Assembly: GCF_021648885.1 (NCBI RefSeq)
Contig: NZ_JAKJHZ010000006.1
Coordinates: 237,188 to 301,187, forward strand
From: Nocardioides potassii
Lineage (GTDB): Bacteria > Actinomycetota > Actinomycetes > Propionibacteriales > Nocardioidaceae
DNA: 64,000 nucleotides
Reading direction: 5' to 3'
Positions 16,160 through 24,216 of the stretch are shown piece after piece (within the stretch, counting starts at the first letter, position 1; each line of letters begins with the position of its first letter). Below the pieces are notes generated by a model. That model was not told where the DNA came from. It did not search any database and saw nothing but the letters and a program-made list of their open reading frames with translations. Position numbers and translations under genes: made by a program.

Positions 16160-18181
16160 GTGCGCAGAGTACTCGAGCCCGTCGGCGTCGCCGTCGTGTC
16201 GCTCGTCGCGATGGCCGCATCGATCTGGCTCGACCTCGCCACCACCGGCGCCCAGCGCGCCGCGGCCGGCACGGACCCCGCCGCCGCCACCGTCCTGCCG
16301 GGACTGCTCCTCGCCGCGGCAGCGATCGCCGTGCTGTGGCACCGCCCGGGCGACACCGTCGGGCTGCTCATGGGGGTGGTCGCACTCGTGTGGACCGTCG
16401 ACGGCGCGCTCTACGGCTGGATCCCCTACGCCCTCGCCCACGACCTGCCGAGCACGGACGCCTCGTACTGGTTCGTCGCCCGCTTCGGCGCCTTCCTGCT
16501 CTCCGGCCTGGTCGCGCTGCTCCTGCTCTACCCGACAGGTCGCCTGGTCGGCGGGCGCGCCCGCCCGGTGGCGTACGCCGCCCTCATCGCCTGCGTCGCC
16601 CTGCCCGTGGGCCTGCTCCTCGCGCCCGACAGCGTGCTGTTCACCCACGGCGAGCCGGTCGGGTCGACCGACATCGTCACGCTCCCGGTGAGCGACGCGA
16701 CCGCGCAGGCGATGCTGCGGGTCGCACAGGTCGCCACCATCGGCTCGATCCTCGTCGCGGTCGTCCTGGTGTGGGTGCGCCACCGGCGCGCCGCCGCGCA
16801 CGAGCGGATGCAGCTGCGGTGGCTGCTGTGGGCCGGGATCATGTGCGTGCTGATGGTCCTGGCGGCCGCGACGCTGTCGGTGGGCGGGCTGGTCACCACG
16901 ATCTTCCTGGACCTCGCGGTGGCGGCCCTGTCGGTGTCGATCGCGATCGGCCTGGTCCGCCCGGGTCTCGGCGACGTCGACGCCCTGGTGGCGTGGACGC
17001 TCACCACCGCAGTCGTCGCGGCCATCGTCGTCGCGATCGACCTCGCCGTGCTCGCCGCCGGGACCTCCCTGCTGGGCGAGCGCCTCGACGAGCGCGACGT
17101 CACCGTGCTGGTGCTGGTGCTCGCCGTCGTGGTCTACGGCCCGCTGCGCGGCTGGCTCGGCGGGCTCGTCCGCCGGCTGCTGCTGGGCCGGCGCGGCGAC
17201 CGGTACGGCGCCGTGTCCTCGCTCGCGGCCCGGCTCGAGACCACCGGCACCGTGGACGAGCAGCTCCCCGCGCTCGCCTCCGCGGTCGCGGACACCTTCA
17301 AGGTCGGCCACGTGCGGGTCGAGGTCGTCGCGCCCGACGGCGGCATCCTCTCGGCCACCCACGGCCGTGCGCCCGCGGAGGTGCAGGAGATCGACATCGC
17401 CTACCAGGGCGAGCAGGTCGGCCGGCTCGTGCTTCCCGTGCAGGGCTACCGCTCGCTGCTGTCCCGCCGCGACCAGGGCCTCCTCGTCGACCTCGTCCGG
17501 CAGGCCGCCGTCGCTATCCGCGCCCGGCTGCTCGCCACCGAGCTCCAGGAGAGTCGCGAGCGGCTCGTGCTCGGCCGCGAGGACGACCGTCGCCGGATCC
17601 GCCGCGACCTCCACGACGGTCTCGGGCCGGTCCTCGGCGGCGTCGCGCTGCGGCTGCAGGCCGCCGGCAACGCCATCGAGTCCGACCCCGACCGCGCCCG
17701 CGACCTCGTCGGGCTGGCCCGGACCGAGGTCAGCGACGCCCTCGACGACGTACGACGCCTCGTGCACGACCTGCGGCCGCCCGCCCTCGACGACCTCGGC
17801 CTCGAGGCCGCCGTGCGCCAGCAGGCCGACCGCGTGCGCTCCGAGCTCGACGTCACGGTCGAGACCGCCGGCACCGCCGGGTTGCCGGCCGCTGTCGAGG
17901 TGGCGGCCTACCGCATCGTGTCCGAGTCGCTCGCCAACGTGGTCAAGCACGCCGGCGCCGGCCGGGTCGACGTACGCCTCGACGCCGGACCCACCGCCCT
18001 CACCGTCACCGTCGCCGACGACGGCCGCGGCATCGGCCCCGACGTCACAGCCGGCGTCGGCCTGCTGTCGCTGCGCGAGCGCGCCGAGGAGCTCGGCGGG
18101 CGCTGCGAGGTGGTCTGCCCGGACGAGGGTGGTACGACGGTGCGCGCCGTGCTGCCGTACGGAGAGAGGATGCCGCGATGA
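16160..18181 (+). CDS. NarL-type membrane sensor histidine kinase
   Basis: 673 aa. Residues 1-275 hold eight or nine transmembrane helices of an integral-membrane sensor type. A GAF-like domain follows (about 345-455), then HisKA_3 with the phospho-His in DRRRIRRDLHDGLGPVLGG, then a HATPase_c domain (SESLANVVKHAGAG, VADDGRGIG, GVGLLSLRERAEELGG). GTG start with no Shine-Dalgarno but a GATACT hexamer ending six bases upstream, so the mRNA may be leaderless. Coupled by ATGA to its response regulator. The signal is unknown. Confidence 0.9.
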   Translation: MRRVLEPVGVAVVSLVAMAASIWLDLATTGAQRAAAGTDPAAATVLPGLLLAAAAIAVLWHRPGDTVGLLMGVVALVWTVDGALYGWIPYALAHDLPSTDASYWFVARFGAFLLSGLVALLLLYPTGRLVGGRARPVAYAALIACVALPVGLLLAPDSVLFTHGEPVGSTDIVTLPVSDATAQAMLRVAQVATIGSILVAVVLVWVRHRRAAAHERMQLRWLLWAGIMCVLMVLAAATLSVGGLVTTIFLDLAVAALSVSIAIGLVRPGLGDVDALVAWTLTTAVVAAIVVAIDLAVLAAGTSLLGERLDERDVTVLVLVLAVVVYGPLRGWLGGLVRRLLLGRRGDRYGAVSSLAARLETTGTVDEQLPALASAVADTFKVGHVRVEVVAPDGGILSATHGRAPAEVQEIDIAYQGEQVGRLVLPVQGYRSLLSRRDQGLLVDLVRQAAVAIRARLLATELQESRERLVLGREDDRRRIRRDLHDGLGPVLGGVALRLQAAGNAIESDPDRARDLVGLARTEVSDALDDVRRLVHDLRPPALDDLGLEAAVRQQADRVRSELDVTVETAGTAGLPAAVEVAAYRIVSESLANVVKHAGAGRVDVRLDAGPTALTVTVADDGRGIGPDVTAGVGLLSLRERAEELGGRCEVVCPDEGGTTVRAVLPYGERMPR

Positions 18182-18861
18182 CCACCCCTGCTGAGCCGAT
18201 CCGCCTGCTGATCGCCGACGACCATCCGGTCTTCCGCGACGGCCTGGCCTCGCTGCTCGACCCGCTGCCGGGGATCGACGTCGTGGCACGCGCGTCCGAC
18301 GGTGCCGAGGCCGTGGCGATGGTCGAGGAGCACCGGCCCGACGTGGTGATCATGGACGTGCAGATGCCGGTGATGAACGGCATCGACGCCACGCGGGCCG
18401 TGGTCACCGCACACCCCGCGACGGGCGTGCTCGTGCTCACGATGGGAGAGGACGACGGCACCGTCCTGTCCGCGCTGCGGGCCGGCGCCCGCGGCTACCT
18501 CCGCAAGGGCGCCGAGCAGGACGAGATCGTCCGCGCGGTGTCGACGGTCCACGCCGGCGGCGTCGTCTTCGGCGCCTCCCTGGCCGCGCGGATCTCCGAG
18601 GTGCTCGCTCCGCCGACGCGGCCCGACCGGCCCTTCCCCGAGCTCACCGAGCGCGAGACCGAGGTCCTCGACCTCATCGCGGCCGGTCGCAACAACGCGC
18701 AGATCGCCCAGACGCTCTTCCTGTCGCCCAAGACGATCCGCAACAACATCACCAGCATCCTCGCCAAGCTGCAGGCGACCGACCGGGCCGACGTGATCAT
18801 CCGCGCCCGCGATGCGGGACTGGGCCGTGAGGATGGCGACGGCGGGTCGTCCACCCACTAG
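18178..18861 (+). CDS. NarL/LuxR-family response regulator
   Basis: 227 aa. The receiver domain has IADDHPVFRDGL, phospho-Asp in VVIMDVQMPVMNGID, Thr in VLTMGEDD and Lys in YLRKGAEQDEI. The C-terminal LuxR helix-turn-helix reads LTERETEVLDLIAAGRNNAQIAQTLFLSPKTIRNNITSI. The start overlaps the kinase stop. It is the likely binder of the GGGAC-N4-GTCCC boxes upstream of the kinase and possibly of those at 12.3 kb; this is inference from NarL/DosR-like sites. Confidence 0.92.
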   Translation: MTTPAEPIRLLIADDHPVFRDGLASLLDPLPGIDVVARASDGAEAVAMVEEHRPDVVIMDVQMPVMNGIDATRAVVTAHPATGVLVLTMGEDDGTVLSALRAGARGYLRKGAEQDEIVRAVSTVHAGGVVFGASLAARISEVLAPPTRPDRPFPELTERETEVLDLIAAGRNNAQIAQTLFLSPKTIRNNITSILAKLQATDRADVIIRARDAGLGREDGDGGSSTH

Positions 18862-18870
18862 GTTCCGGCA

Positions 18871-19269
18871 ATGGAGCAACGCACGGAGGCGGCCGAGAGC
18901 CGTGAGAACAAGAAGGGGCTCGACCCCTTCGAGCGGTTCGTCGAGATCTCGACCAAGCTGATCAGCCGGGCGCCGTTCTTCGCGGTCGTGGTCGCGGTCG
19001 TCGTCATCTGGGCGGCAAGCTACCCGCTCTGGAAGAGCACCACCAAGTGGGAGCTGGCGATTCACACCTTCGGCGGCGTGCTGTCCCTGCTGCTGCTGGT
19101 GCTCCTCGAGAACGCCGGCCGGCGCAACACCGAGTCGATGCAGGAGAAGCTCAACGTGATCGCCGAGGCCCTCGCCGCACTCATGGACTCACGTGCGGCG
19201 GACGACCCCGAGCTCCGGGAGGCCGCAGAGAACCTCCGCGAGGCCGTCGGGCTCGAGGAGCGTCACTGA
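18871..19269 (+). CDS. Low-affinity iron permease-family membrane protein
   Basis: 132 aa, PF04120-like. A charged N-terminus carries DPFERFVEISTKLISRAPFF. Two membrane helices follow (FAVVVAVVVIWAASYPLW and TFGGVLSLLLLVLLENAG), then the family-typical RRNTESMQEKLNVIAEAL and an acidic C-terminus. Despite the name from yeast Fet4, iron transport by the small bacterial members is unproven. A TAGGTT hexamer (18859-18864, overlapping the upstream stop) ends six bases before the ATG, so a leaderless transcript is possible. The 3' end overlaps the convergent LLM gene by 7 bases. Confidence 0.75.
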   Translation: MEQRTEAAESRENKKGLDPFERFVEISTKLISRAPFFAVVVAVVVIWAASYPLWKSTTKWELAIHTFGGVLSLLLLVLLENAGRRNTESMQEKLNVIAEALAALMDSRAADDPELREAAENLREAVGLEERH

Positions 19270-20297
19270 GCCAGGAGGCGCAGGGTCTCCTCGCGCGCGG
19301 GTGAGGTGGTCGCGTCCGTGCCGGCAGATGCGCCGGCCACCGGGTGAACCATCACCTCGTCGACGCCGTACGTCGTCGCGAGCTCCTCGAGCTGGGCGCG
19401 GGCCTGGTCGGCCGATCCGACGATCCACCGCGTGGCCATCGCCTCGCCGAACGCCCGCTGGTCGGCTGTCATCTCGACGGCCTCGGCCTCCTCGACCGTC
19501 CGCTGCGGGTGGAGCGGCGCGCCGGTGCGCAGCGCGATCATCTGCTGCACGTTGGGCAGCGCGCGACGGCGCGCCTCCTCCTCGGTCTCGGCCACGACGG
19601 CGTTGACGGTGAGAAAGGTGCGCGGCTCCGGGTACTCGGGCGAGGGACGGTACGACGACCGGTAGAGGTCGAGCGCCACGCCGGTCCCGTCGCCGGAGAA
19701 ATGGTGCGCGAACACGTACGGCAGGCCCTTCTCGGCGGCGAGCCGCGCGGAGTAGTCGGACGAGCCCAACAGCCAGATGTCCGCGATCGTGCGGGCGGCC
19801 GGCGTCGCGCGCAGCGGCTGGCGGCGCGGGCCGATCTGCAGCTCGACGCCGTCGGTCGACATCAGGGTGCGGATGTCCTCGACGTACTCCGGGAACTTCG
19901 CGACCGCGTCGTCCGCGGACTCGGCGCTGCCGCCGCGGAGGACGTACCTCGTGAGCGGGTCCGTGCCGGGCGCGCGGCCGATGCCGAGGTCGATGCGACC
20001 CGGGAAGGCCGCCTCCAGCAGGGCGAACTGCTCCGCGACCACCAGCGGCGCGTGGTTGGGCAGCATCACGCCGCCGGATCCGACCTTGATGCGCTCCGTC
20101 GCCGCGGCGAGCATCGCGATGATGACGGGCGGGTTGGTCGAGGCGACGGCCGGCATGTTGTGGTGCTCGGCGACCCAGTAGCGGCGGTAGCCCAGCTGGT
20201 CGGCGACCTGCGCGAGGCCCCGGGAGGCGGCGAGCGCGTCACCGGTGGTCTGGTCGCTGCGGACGGTCACGAGGTCGAGCACGGAGAGGGCAGTCAC
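19263..20297 (-). CDS. LLM-class flavin-dependent oxidoreductase
   Basis: 344-aa luciferase-like protein of the single-component (MsnO8/YhbW-like) group. The N-terminus LSVLDLVTVRSDQTTGDAL leads to GYRRYWVAEHHNMP, a block shared by this subgroup; VGSGGVMLPNHAPLVVAEQF and GRIDLGIGRAPGTD follow. It would use reduced FMN or F420 to oxidise an unknown substrate. The GTG start fits the conserved N-terminus; further upstream the reading overlaps the divergent MFS promoter. The 3' end overlaps the iron-permease gene tail to tail. Confidence 0.82.
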   Translation of the reverse strand: MTALSVLDLVTVRSDQTTGDALAASRGLAQVADQLGYRRYWVAEHHNMPAVASTNPPVIIAMLAAATERIKVGSGGVMLPNHAPLVVAEQFALLEAAFPGRIDLGIGRAPGTDPLTRYVLRGGSAESADDAVAKFPEYVEDIRTLMSTDGVELQIGPRRQPLRATPAARTIADIWLLGSSDYSARLAAEKGLPYVFAHHFSGDGTGVALDLYRSSYRPSPEYPEPRTFLTVNAVVAETEEEARRRALPNVQQMIALRTGAPLHPQRTVEEAEAVEMTADQRAFGEAMATRWIVGSADQARAQLEELATTYGVDEVMVHPVAGASAGTDATTSPAREETLRLLAQ

Positions 20298-20335
20298 TGT
20301 CGGTGCAGCGCCCGCGGGACTCGTCGTATTCCGGA

Positions 20336-20366
20336 TTGACCTCACGTGCACCTGAGGTCCTACCGT
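20336..20366 (+). promoter_or_regulatory. MerR/SoxR-like promoter of the MFS gene
   Basis: A -35 TTGACC (20336-20341) and -10 TACCGT (20361-20366) are 19 bases apart, the elongated spacer typical of MerR-family promoters. Between them is the near-perfect palindrome ACCTCA-N8-TGAGGT (20339-20358), the same outer arms and spacing as the E. coli SoxR box. The GTG start is seven bases after the -10, so the transcript is probably leaderless. No MerR gene is in the window. Confidence 0.6.
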
Positions 20367-20373
20367 CGGGCCA

Positions 20374-21747
20374 GTGAGCACCGACGCCGACACCGCGCAG
20401 CGCGACGGCATCCTGTCCCCTGCCTACGCCGCGACCACGATCGCGATGTTCGGGCTGATCGCCTTCGTCGCCTTCGAGGCGATGGCCGTGGCGACCGTGA
20501 TGCCGACGGTGGCCCGCGACCTCGACGGGCTCGACCTGTTCGCGCTGGCGTTCGCGGCACCATTGGCGAGCGGCGTGGTCGGCATGGTCGCCGCCGGGAT
20601 GTGGAGCGACCGCACCGGTCCCGTCGTGCCGCTGCTCGCGTCGATGGCGCTCTTCTCGCTCGGCCTCCTCGTGTGCGGCCTCGCGCCCGACATGGAGGTG
20701 CTGCTGGTCGGCCGGGTGCTGCAGGGTCTCGGCGGCGGGGCGCTGACCGTCGGGCTGTACGTCATGGTCGGGCTCTGCTTCCCGGCCCACCTCCGGCCGG
20801 CGGTCTTCGCATCGTTCGCCGCGGCGTGGGTGCTGCCGTCGCTCTTCGGTCCCGGCGTGGCCGCCCTGGTCGCGGACGTGTGGAGCTGGCGCTGGGTCTT
20901 CCTCGGCACGGTCGCCTTCGTCGCCATCGCGCTCGCCCTGCTCGCTCCCGCCCTACGAGGCCTCGAGCCGCACGCCGAGGGCGTCACCACCCCGGCCTCA
21001 CGACTCTGGTGGGCGGTCCTCGGGGCCGCGGCGGCACTGGTGCTCGAGCTGCTGGGCTCGGCCGTCGGCGTGACGGCCCTCGGGGCAGTGGCCGCGCTGG
21101 TGGCCGTGTGGTTCGCCCTCGGCCGGATGCTGCCCGCCGGCACCCGCACCCTGCGTCGCGGACTGCCGTCGGTGATCGCGACCCGCGGCCTGCTGTCGGC
21201 GACGTTCTTCTGCGCGGAGGCCTACATCGTCTACGTCCTCCAGGACCACTGGTCGCTGAGCCCGGGCCGGGCCGGCATCGCGCTCACCTGCGTCGGCCTG
21301 GTGTGGGCGACCGCGAGCCAGGTGCAGTCGCGGCTCGGCAGCCGCGTCTCGCACACGCGGGCGATGGTGATCGGCACCTGCGTCGTGCTGACCGGGCTCA
21401 CCGCCCTCGCGACCTCGGTGCTGCTCCACGATGGGGGAGATGGGCCGTCCGCCGTGCTCCCGGCGGCGTCGTACGTCCTCGCGGGGGCGGGCATGGGCTT
21501 CGCCTACCCGCGGACCGGGGTGGCGATGCTCGAGGTGTCGACCGACCGGGACCGCGGCTTCAACTCCTCGGCCCTCACGGTCGCCGACTCCCTCGGCGCA
21601 GCGCTCGCACTGTCCATCGCGGGCTCGGCGTTCGCCGCAGCCGAGCGCGGAAGCGTCGACCCGTTCCTCACGGTCTTCCTCTTCGCCGCGGGCTCGGCCG
21701 TGGTCGGCGTCGTCGCGGCCTCCCGGACGAGGGCACCCGCTATCTAG
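20374..21747 (+). CDS. MFS transporter (multidrug-efflux type)
   Basis: 457 aa with about 14 hydrophobic segments, like the DHA2/EmrB drug:H+ antiporters. The loop-2 motif is DRTGPVVPLL, and the motif C-like stretch is GPGVAALVADVWSWRWVF. GTG start, probably leaderless, behind a SoxR-like promoter, which suggests induction by redox-active compounds. The stop TAG (21745-21747) lies inside repeat B2 (TATCTAG), so the last residues may be repeat-derived. Convergent with an Old Yellow Enzyme gene beyond a strong hairpin. Confidence 0.87.
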   Translation: MSTDADTAQRDGILSPAYAATTIAMFGLIAFVAFEAMAVATVMPTVARDLDGLDLFALAFAAPLASGVVGMVAAGMWSDRTGPVVPLLASMALFSLGLLVCGLAPDMEVLLVGRVLQGLGGGALTVGLYVMVGLCFPAHLRPAVFASFAAAWVLPSLFGPGVAALVADVWSWRWVFLGTVAFVAIALALLAPALRGLEPHAEGVTTPASRLWWAVLGAAAALVLELLGSAVGVTALGAVAALVAVWFALGRMLPAGTRTLRRGLPSVIATRGLLSATFFCAEAYIVYVLQDHWSLSPGRAGIALTCVGLVWATASQVQSRLGSRVSHTRAMVIGTCVVLTGLTALATSVLLHDGGDGPSAVLPAASYVLAGAGMGFAYPRTGVAMLEVSTDRDRGFNSSALTVADSLGAALALSIAGSAFAAAERGSVDPFLTVFLFAAGSAVVGVVAASRTRAPAI

Positions 21748-21802
21748 GGACGAAATGGTCGGAGAACCACCTCGTCGACCTACCAGAACGTCCCCAGGTA
21801 CC
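21740..21802. repeat. Repeat family B, copy 2
   Basis: Aligns with the reverse complement of 1903-1966: ends GCTATCTAGGGACGAAATGG and CCTACCAGAACGTCC then CCAGGTACC, with a different centre. It again lies between convergent genes and here supplies the MFS stop codon. Confidence 0.85.
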
Positions 21803-21809
21803 GAGACGG

Positions 21810-21845
21810 GTCCGGCCGGCCCCCGGGGGAGAGGGCCGGCCGGAC
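21810..21845. terminator. Strong bidirectional hairpin between MFS and OYE genes
   Basis: Perfect 13-base stem GTCCGGCCGGCCC/GGGCCGGCCGGAC with a 10-base loop. No U-tract on either side, as is common in actinobacterial terminators. Located between convergent stops. Confidence 0.75.
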
Positions 21846-21862
21846 GATCTGGGAGGACTCGC

Positions 21863-22951
21863 TCAGGAGGCCTGGTCGAGCGTCGGGTAGTCGGTGTAGC
21901 CCTCGGCCCCGCCGCCGTAGAACGTGGCCTGGTCGGGCTCGTTGAGCTCGGTGCCCAGCCGCCACCGGTCGACGAGGTCCGGGTTCGCAAGGAACTGACG
22001 ACCCACGACGACGGCGTCCGCAAGGCCGGTGGCGAGGAGCTCCTCGACCGAGTCGAGGGTGGTCACGTCGCCGAAGCCGTCGTTGAGGAGCACGACGCCG
22101 TCGAAGCGCTCGCGCAGGTCGCGCACCAGCGTCTCGAGGGGCTCGAGCGGGCTGGCGAGCAGGCTCAGGTAGGCCAGGCCGAGCGGCTGGACGCCGTCGA
22201 CGACGGCGCGGTAGGTCGCGGTCAGGTCGGACCCGATCTCCTCGCCGATCCCGTTGAACTGGTGGCCGGGGCTGAGCCGCAGGCCGACACGCTCCGCGCC
22301 GATCGCCTCCGCGACCGCGGTGACGACCTCGATGACGAAGCGCGCGCGGTTCTCCGGCGTACCGCCGTAGAGGTCGTCGCGCTGGTTGACCGTCGGGTCG
22401 AGGAACTGGTGCAGGAGGTAGCCGTTGGCGGCGTGCACCTCGACGCCGTCGAGGCCTGCGGCCACCGCGTTGCGCGCGGCGGTCACGAAGTCCGCCACGA
22501 GACCGGCGACCTCGTCCGCCGCGGGCGAGCGCGGTACGTCGTGGGGCTTGTTGCCGTCGGCGGTGACCATCTCGCCCGGCGCCTGCACGGCGCTGGGGGC
22601 GACGGTCTCGGCGCCGTCCTTGTTGTCGGCGTGCGCGATGCGACCGGCGTGCATGAGCTGGGCGACGATCACACCGTCACGGGCGTGCACGGCGTCGGCC
22701 ACGAGACGCCAGCCGGCGACCTGCTCGTCGGTGTAGAGGCCGGGGACGTTGAGGTAGCCCTGCCCGACCTGGCTCGGGGCGATGCCCTCGGTGACGATCA
22801 GGCCGGCGGAGGCGCGCTGGCCGTAGTACTCGGCGTTCAGGGTGGTCGGGGCGTGACCGGCGCCGGCGCGGTTGCGCGTCAGCGGCGCCATCACGAAGCG
22901 CTGCGGGAGCTGCCAGCGGCCGACGGTGAGGGGCTCGAATGCACGGGACAT
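21863..22951 (-). CDS. Old Yellow Enzyme-family NAD(P)H:flavin oxidoreductase
   Basis: 362 aa, FMN-dependent ene-reductase acting on alpha,beta-unsaturated carbonyls or nitro compounds. Readable blocks: RFVMAPLTRNRA, AGLIVTEGIAPS, QLMHAGRIAH, GVEVHAANGYLLHQFLDPTVN, and the FMN-binding ADAVVVGRQFLANPDLV. NemA/xenobiotic-reductase-like length. The ATG was chosen for AGGAGG ten bases upstream. A perfect 10-base inverted repeat (22966-22998) just before the ribosome site suggests repressor control, as for nemRA. Confidence 0.9.
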   Translation of the reverse strand: MSRAFEPLTVGRWQLPQRFVMAPLTRNRAGAGHAPTTLNAEYYGQRASAGLIVTEGIAPSQVGQGYLNVPGLYTDEQVAGWRLVADAVHARDGVIVAQLMHAGRIAHADNKDGAETVAPSAVQAPGEMVTADGNKPHDVPRSPAADEVAGLVADFVTAARNAVAAGLDGVEVHAANGYLLHQFLDPTVNQRDDLYGGTPENRARFVIEVVTAVAEAIGAERVGLRLSPGHQFNGIGEEIGSDLTATYRAVVDGVQPLGLAYLSLLASPLEPLETLVRDLRERFDGVVLLNDGFGDVTTLDSVEELLATGLADAVVVGRQFLANPDLVDRWRLGTELNEPDQATFYGGGAEGYTDYPTLDQAS

Positions 22952-22965
22952 GAGGTGGGGGCCTC

Positions 22966-22998
22966 CTGAGGAAGTTGACGTCTGTACGACTTCCTCAG
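22966..22998 (-). promoter_or_regulatory. Inverted repeat in the OYE leader/promoter
   Basis: CTGAGGAAGT and ACTTCCTCAG form perfect 10-base arms around 13 bases, ending immediately before the Shine-Dalgarno of the OYE gene. It could be a TetR-type operator or a 5' leader hairpin that occludes the ribosome site. Confidence 0.5.
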
Positions 22999-23091
22999 CG
23001 GCCCGGGACCCCACCATGTTCCCGGATCGGGCCCTTCGAGAGATGCCTCACAGCCGGCGCTCACCCGTCCGGGCGAGGCACTTCGCACCCC

Positions 23092-23159
23092 AGTCCTACG
23101 GTTGTCGGCTGAGATCTCGGCTGACAACCGTGGGAGTCACCGGACATCCGGTGACTCCC
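23092..23159. repeat. Repeat family C, copy 1 (double palindrome)
   Basis: Two adjoining palindromes: ACGGTTGTCGGCTGAG...CGGCTGACAACCGT (23098-23131, near-perfect around AGATCT) and GGGAGTCACCGGA-CA-TCCGGTGACTCCC (23132-23159, perfect). Copy 2 is at 60965-61031 in the same orientation. It follows the aldo-keto reductase stop side and precedes the OYE promoter; it may insulate the two units. Confidence 0.85.
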
Positions 23160-23169
23160 ACCGCTGCCC

Positions 23170-24216
23170 CTAGCGGCGCCGGAGCGCCGCCTCGACGAGC
23201 GCCGGCGGTGCGTAACCCCGGTCTGCCTCGTTGAGCGTGGTGCCCGGAGGGACGATCTCGTCGATCCGGTCGAGCACGTCGGGCGTCAGGACGACCTTCT
23301 CGACGCCGAGCTGGGACTCGAGCTGCTCCAGCGTGCGGGGGCCGATGATGGCCGACGACACCCCCGGGTGGGCGAGCACGAAGCCGAGCGCGAGGTGGAT
23401 CAGCGACAGGCCGGCCTCGTCGGCGAGCTCCTGCAGCTGGTACACCGCCTCGAGCTTGACCTTGTTCTCCGGCGAGGTCGGGTCGTGCCGCGCCGGCTGC
23501 CGCTCGAGGCGGCTCGACGTCACCGACGGGTCCTCGCCGCGCCGGTAGCGACCGGACAGCCACCCGCCGGCCAGCGGGCTCCACGGCAGCACGCCGAGGC
23601 CGTACCTCTGCGCCGTCGGCAGGATGTCGCGCTCCACCTCGCGGGCGAGGATGGAGTACGGCGGCTGCTCGCTGACCGGTCGCTCGCGGCCGCGCTTCTC
23701 CGCCACCCACTGCGCCTCGACGACCTGCGAGGGCAGGAAGGTCGACGTGCCGAAGTAGCGGATCTTGCCCTGCCGGACCAGGTCGGTCAGCGCGCCGAGG
23801 GTCTCGTCGATGTCGACCTCGGGGCGGGGGCGGTGCACCTGGTAGAGGTCGATGTGGTCGACCTGCAGCCGACGCAACGAGTGCTCGACCTCGCGGATGA
23901 TCCAGCGACGCGAGTTGCCGGCCTGGTTGGGGTCCTCGTCGTGCATGTTGCCGTGGAACTTGGTGGCGAGGAAGACGTCGTCGCGGCTGCCCGCGCGGGC
24001 CTGGAGCGCCTTGCCGACGATCTCCTCGGACTCGCCGCGCGCGTAGACGTCGGCGGTGTCGATGACGTTGATCCCGGCGTCGAGCGCGCGGTGAATGATC
24101 GCGATCGACTCGTCGTGGTCGGGGTTGCCCCACGCGCCGAACATCATCGCGCCGAGGGTCAGCGGGCTGACCTGGACGCCGGTGCGGCCGAACGGACGGT
24201 AGTGCTCGAAGGTCAT
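23170..24216 (-). CDS. Aldo-keto reductase
   Basis: 348-aa NADPH-dependent carbonyl reductase of the AKR fold (YajO/Tas-like). The catalytic tetrad parts are INVIDTADVYARGESE (Asp, Tyr), VFLATKFHG (Lys) and DLYQVHRPRPEVD (His). The C-terminal cofactor region is SSAIIGPRTLEQLESQL. The ATG overlaps the stop of the upstream flavin monooxygenase (ATGA), so it is the last gene of the sulfonate operon. Its natural substrate could be the aldehyde released when alkanesulfonates are desulfonated; this is inference from context. Confidence 0.88.
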   Translation of the reverse strand: MTFEHYRPFGRTGVQVSPLTLGAMMFGAWGNPDHDESIAIIHRALDAGINVIDTADVYARGESEEIVGKALQARAGSRDDVFLATKFHGNMHDEDPNQAGNSRRWIIREVEHSLRRLQVDHIDLYQVHRPRPEVDIDETLGALTDLVRQGKIRYFGTSTFLPSQVVEAQWVAEKRGRERPVSEQPPYSILAREVERDILPTAQRYGLGVLPWSPLAGGWLSGRYRRGEDPSVTSSRLERQPARHDPTSPENKVKLEAVYQLQELADEAGLSLIHLALGFVLAHPGVSSAIIGPRTLEQLESQLGVEKVVLTPDVLDRIDEIVPPGTTLNEADRGYAPPALVEAALRRR

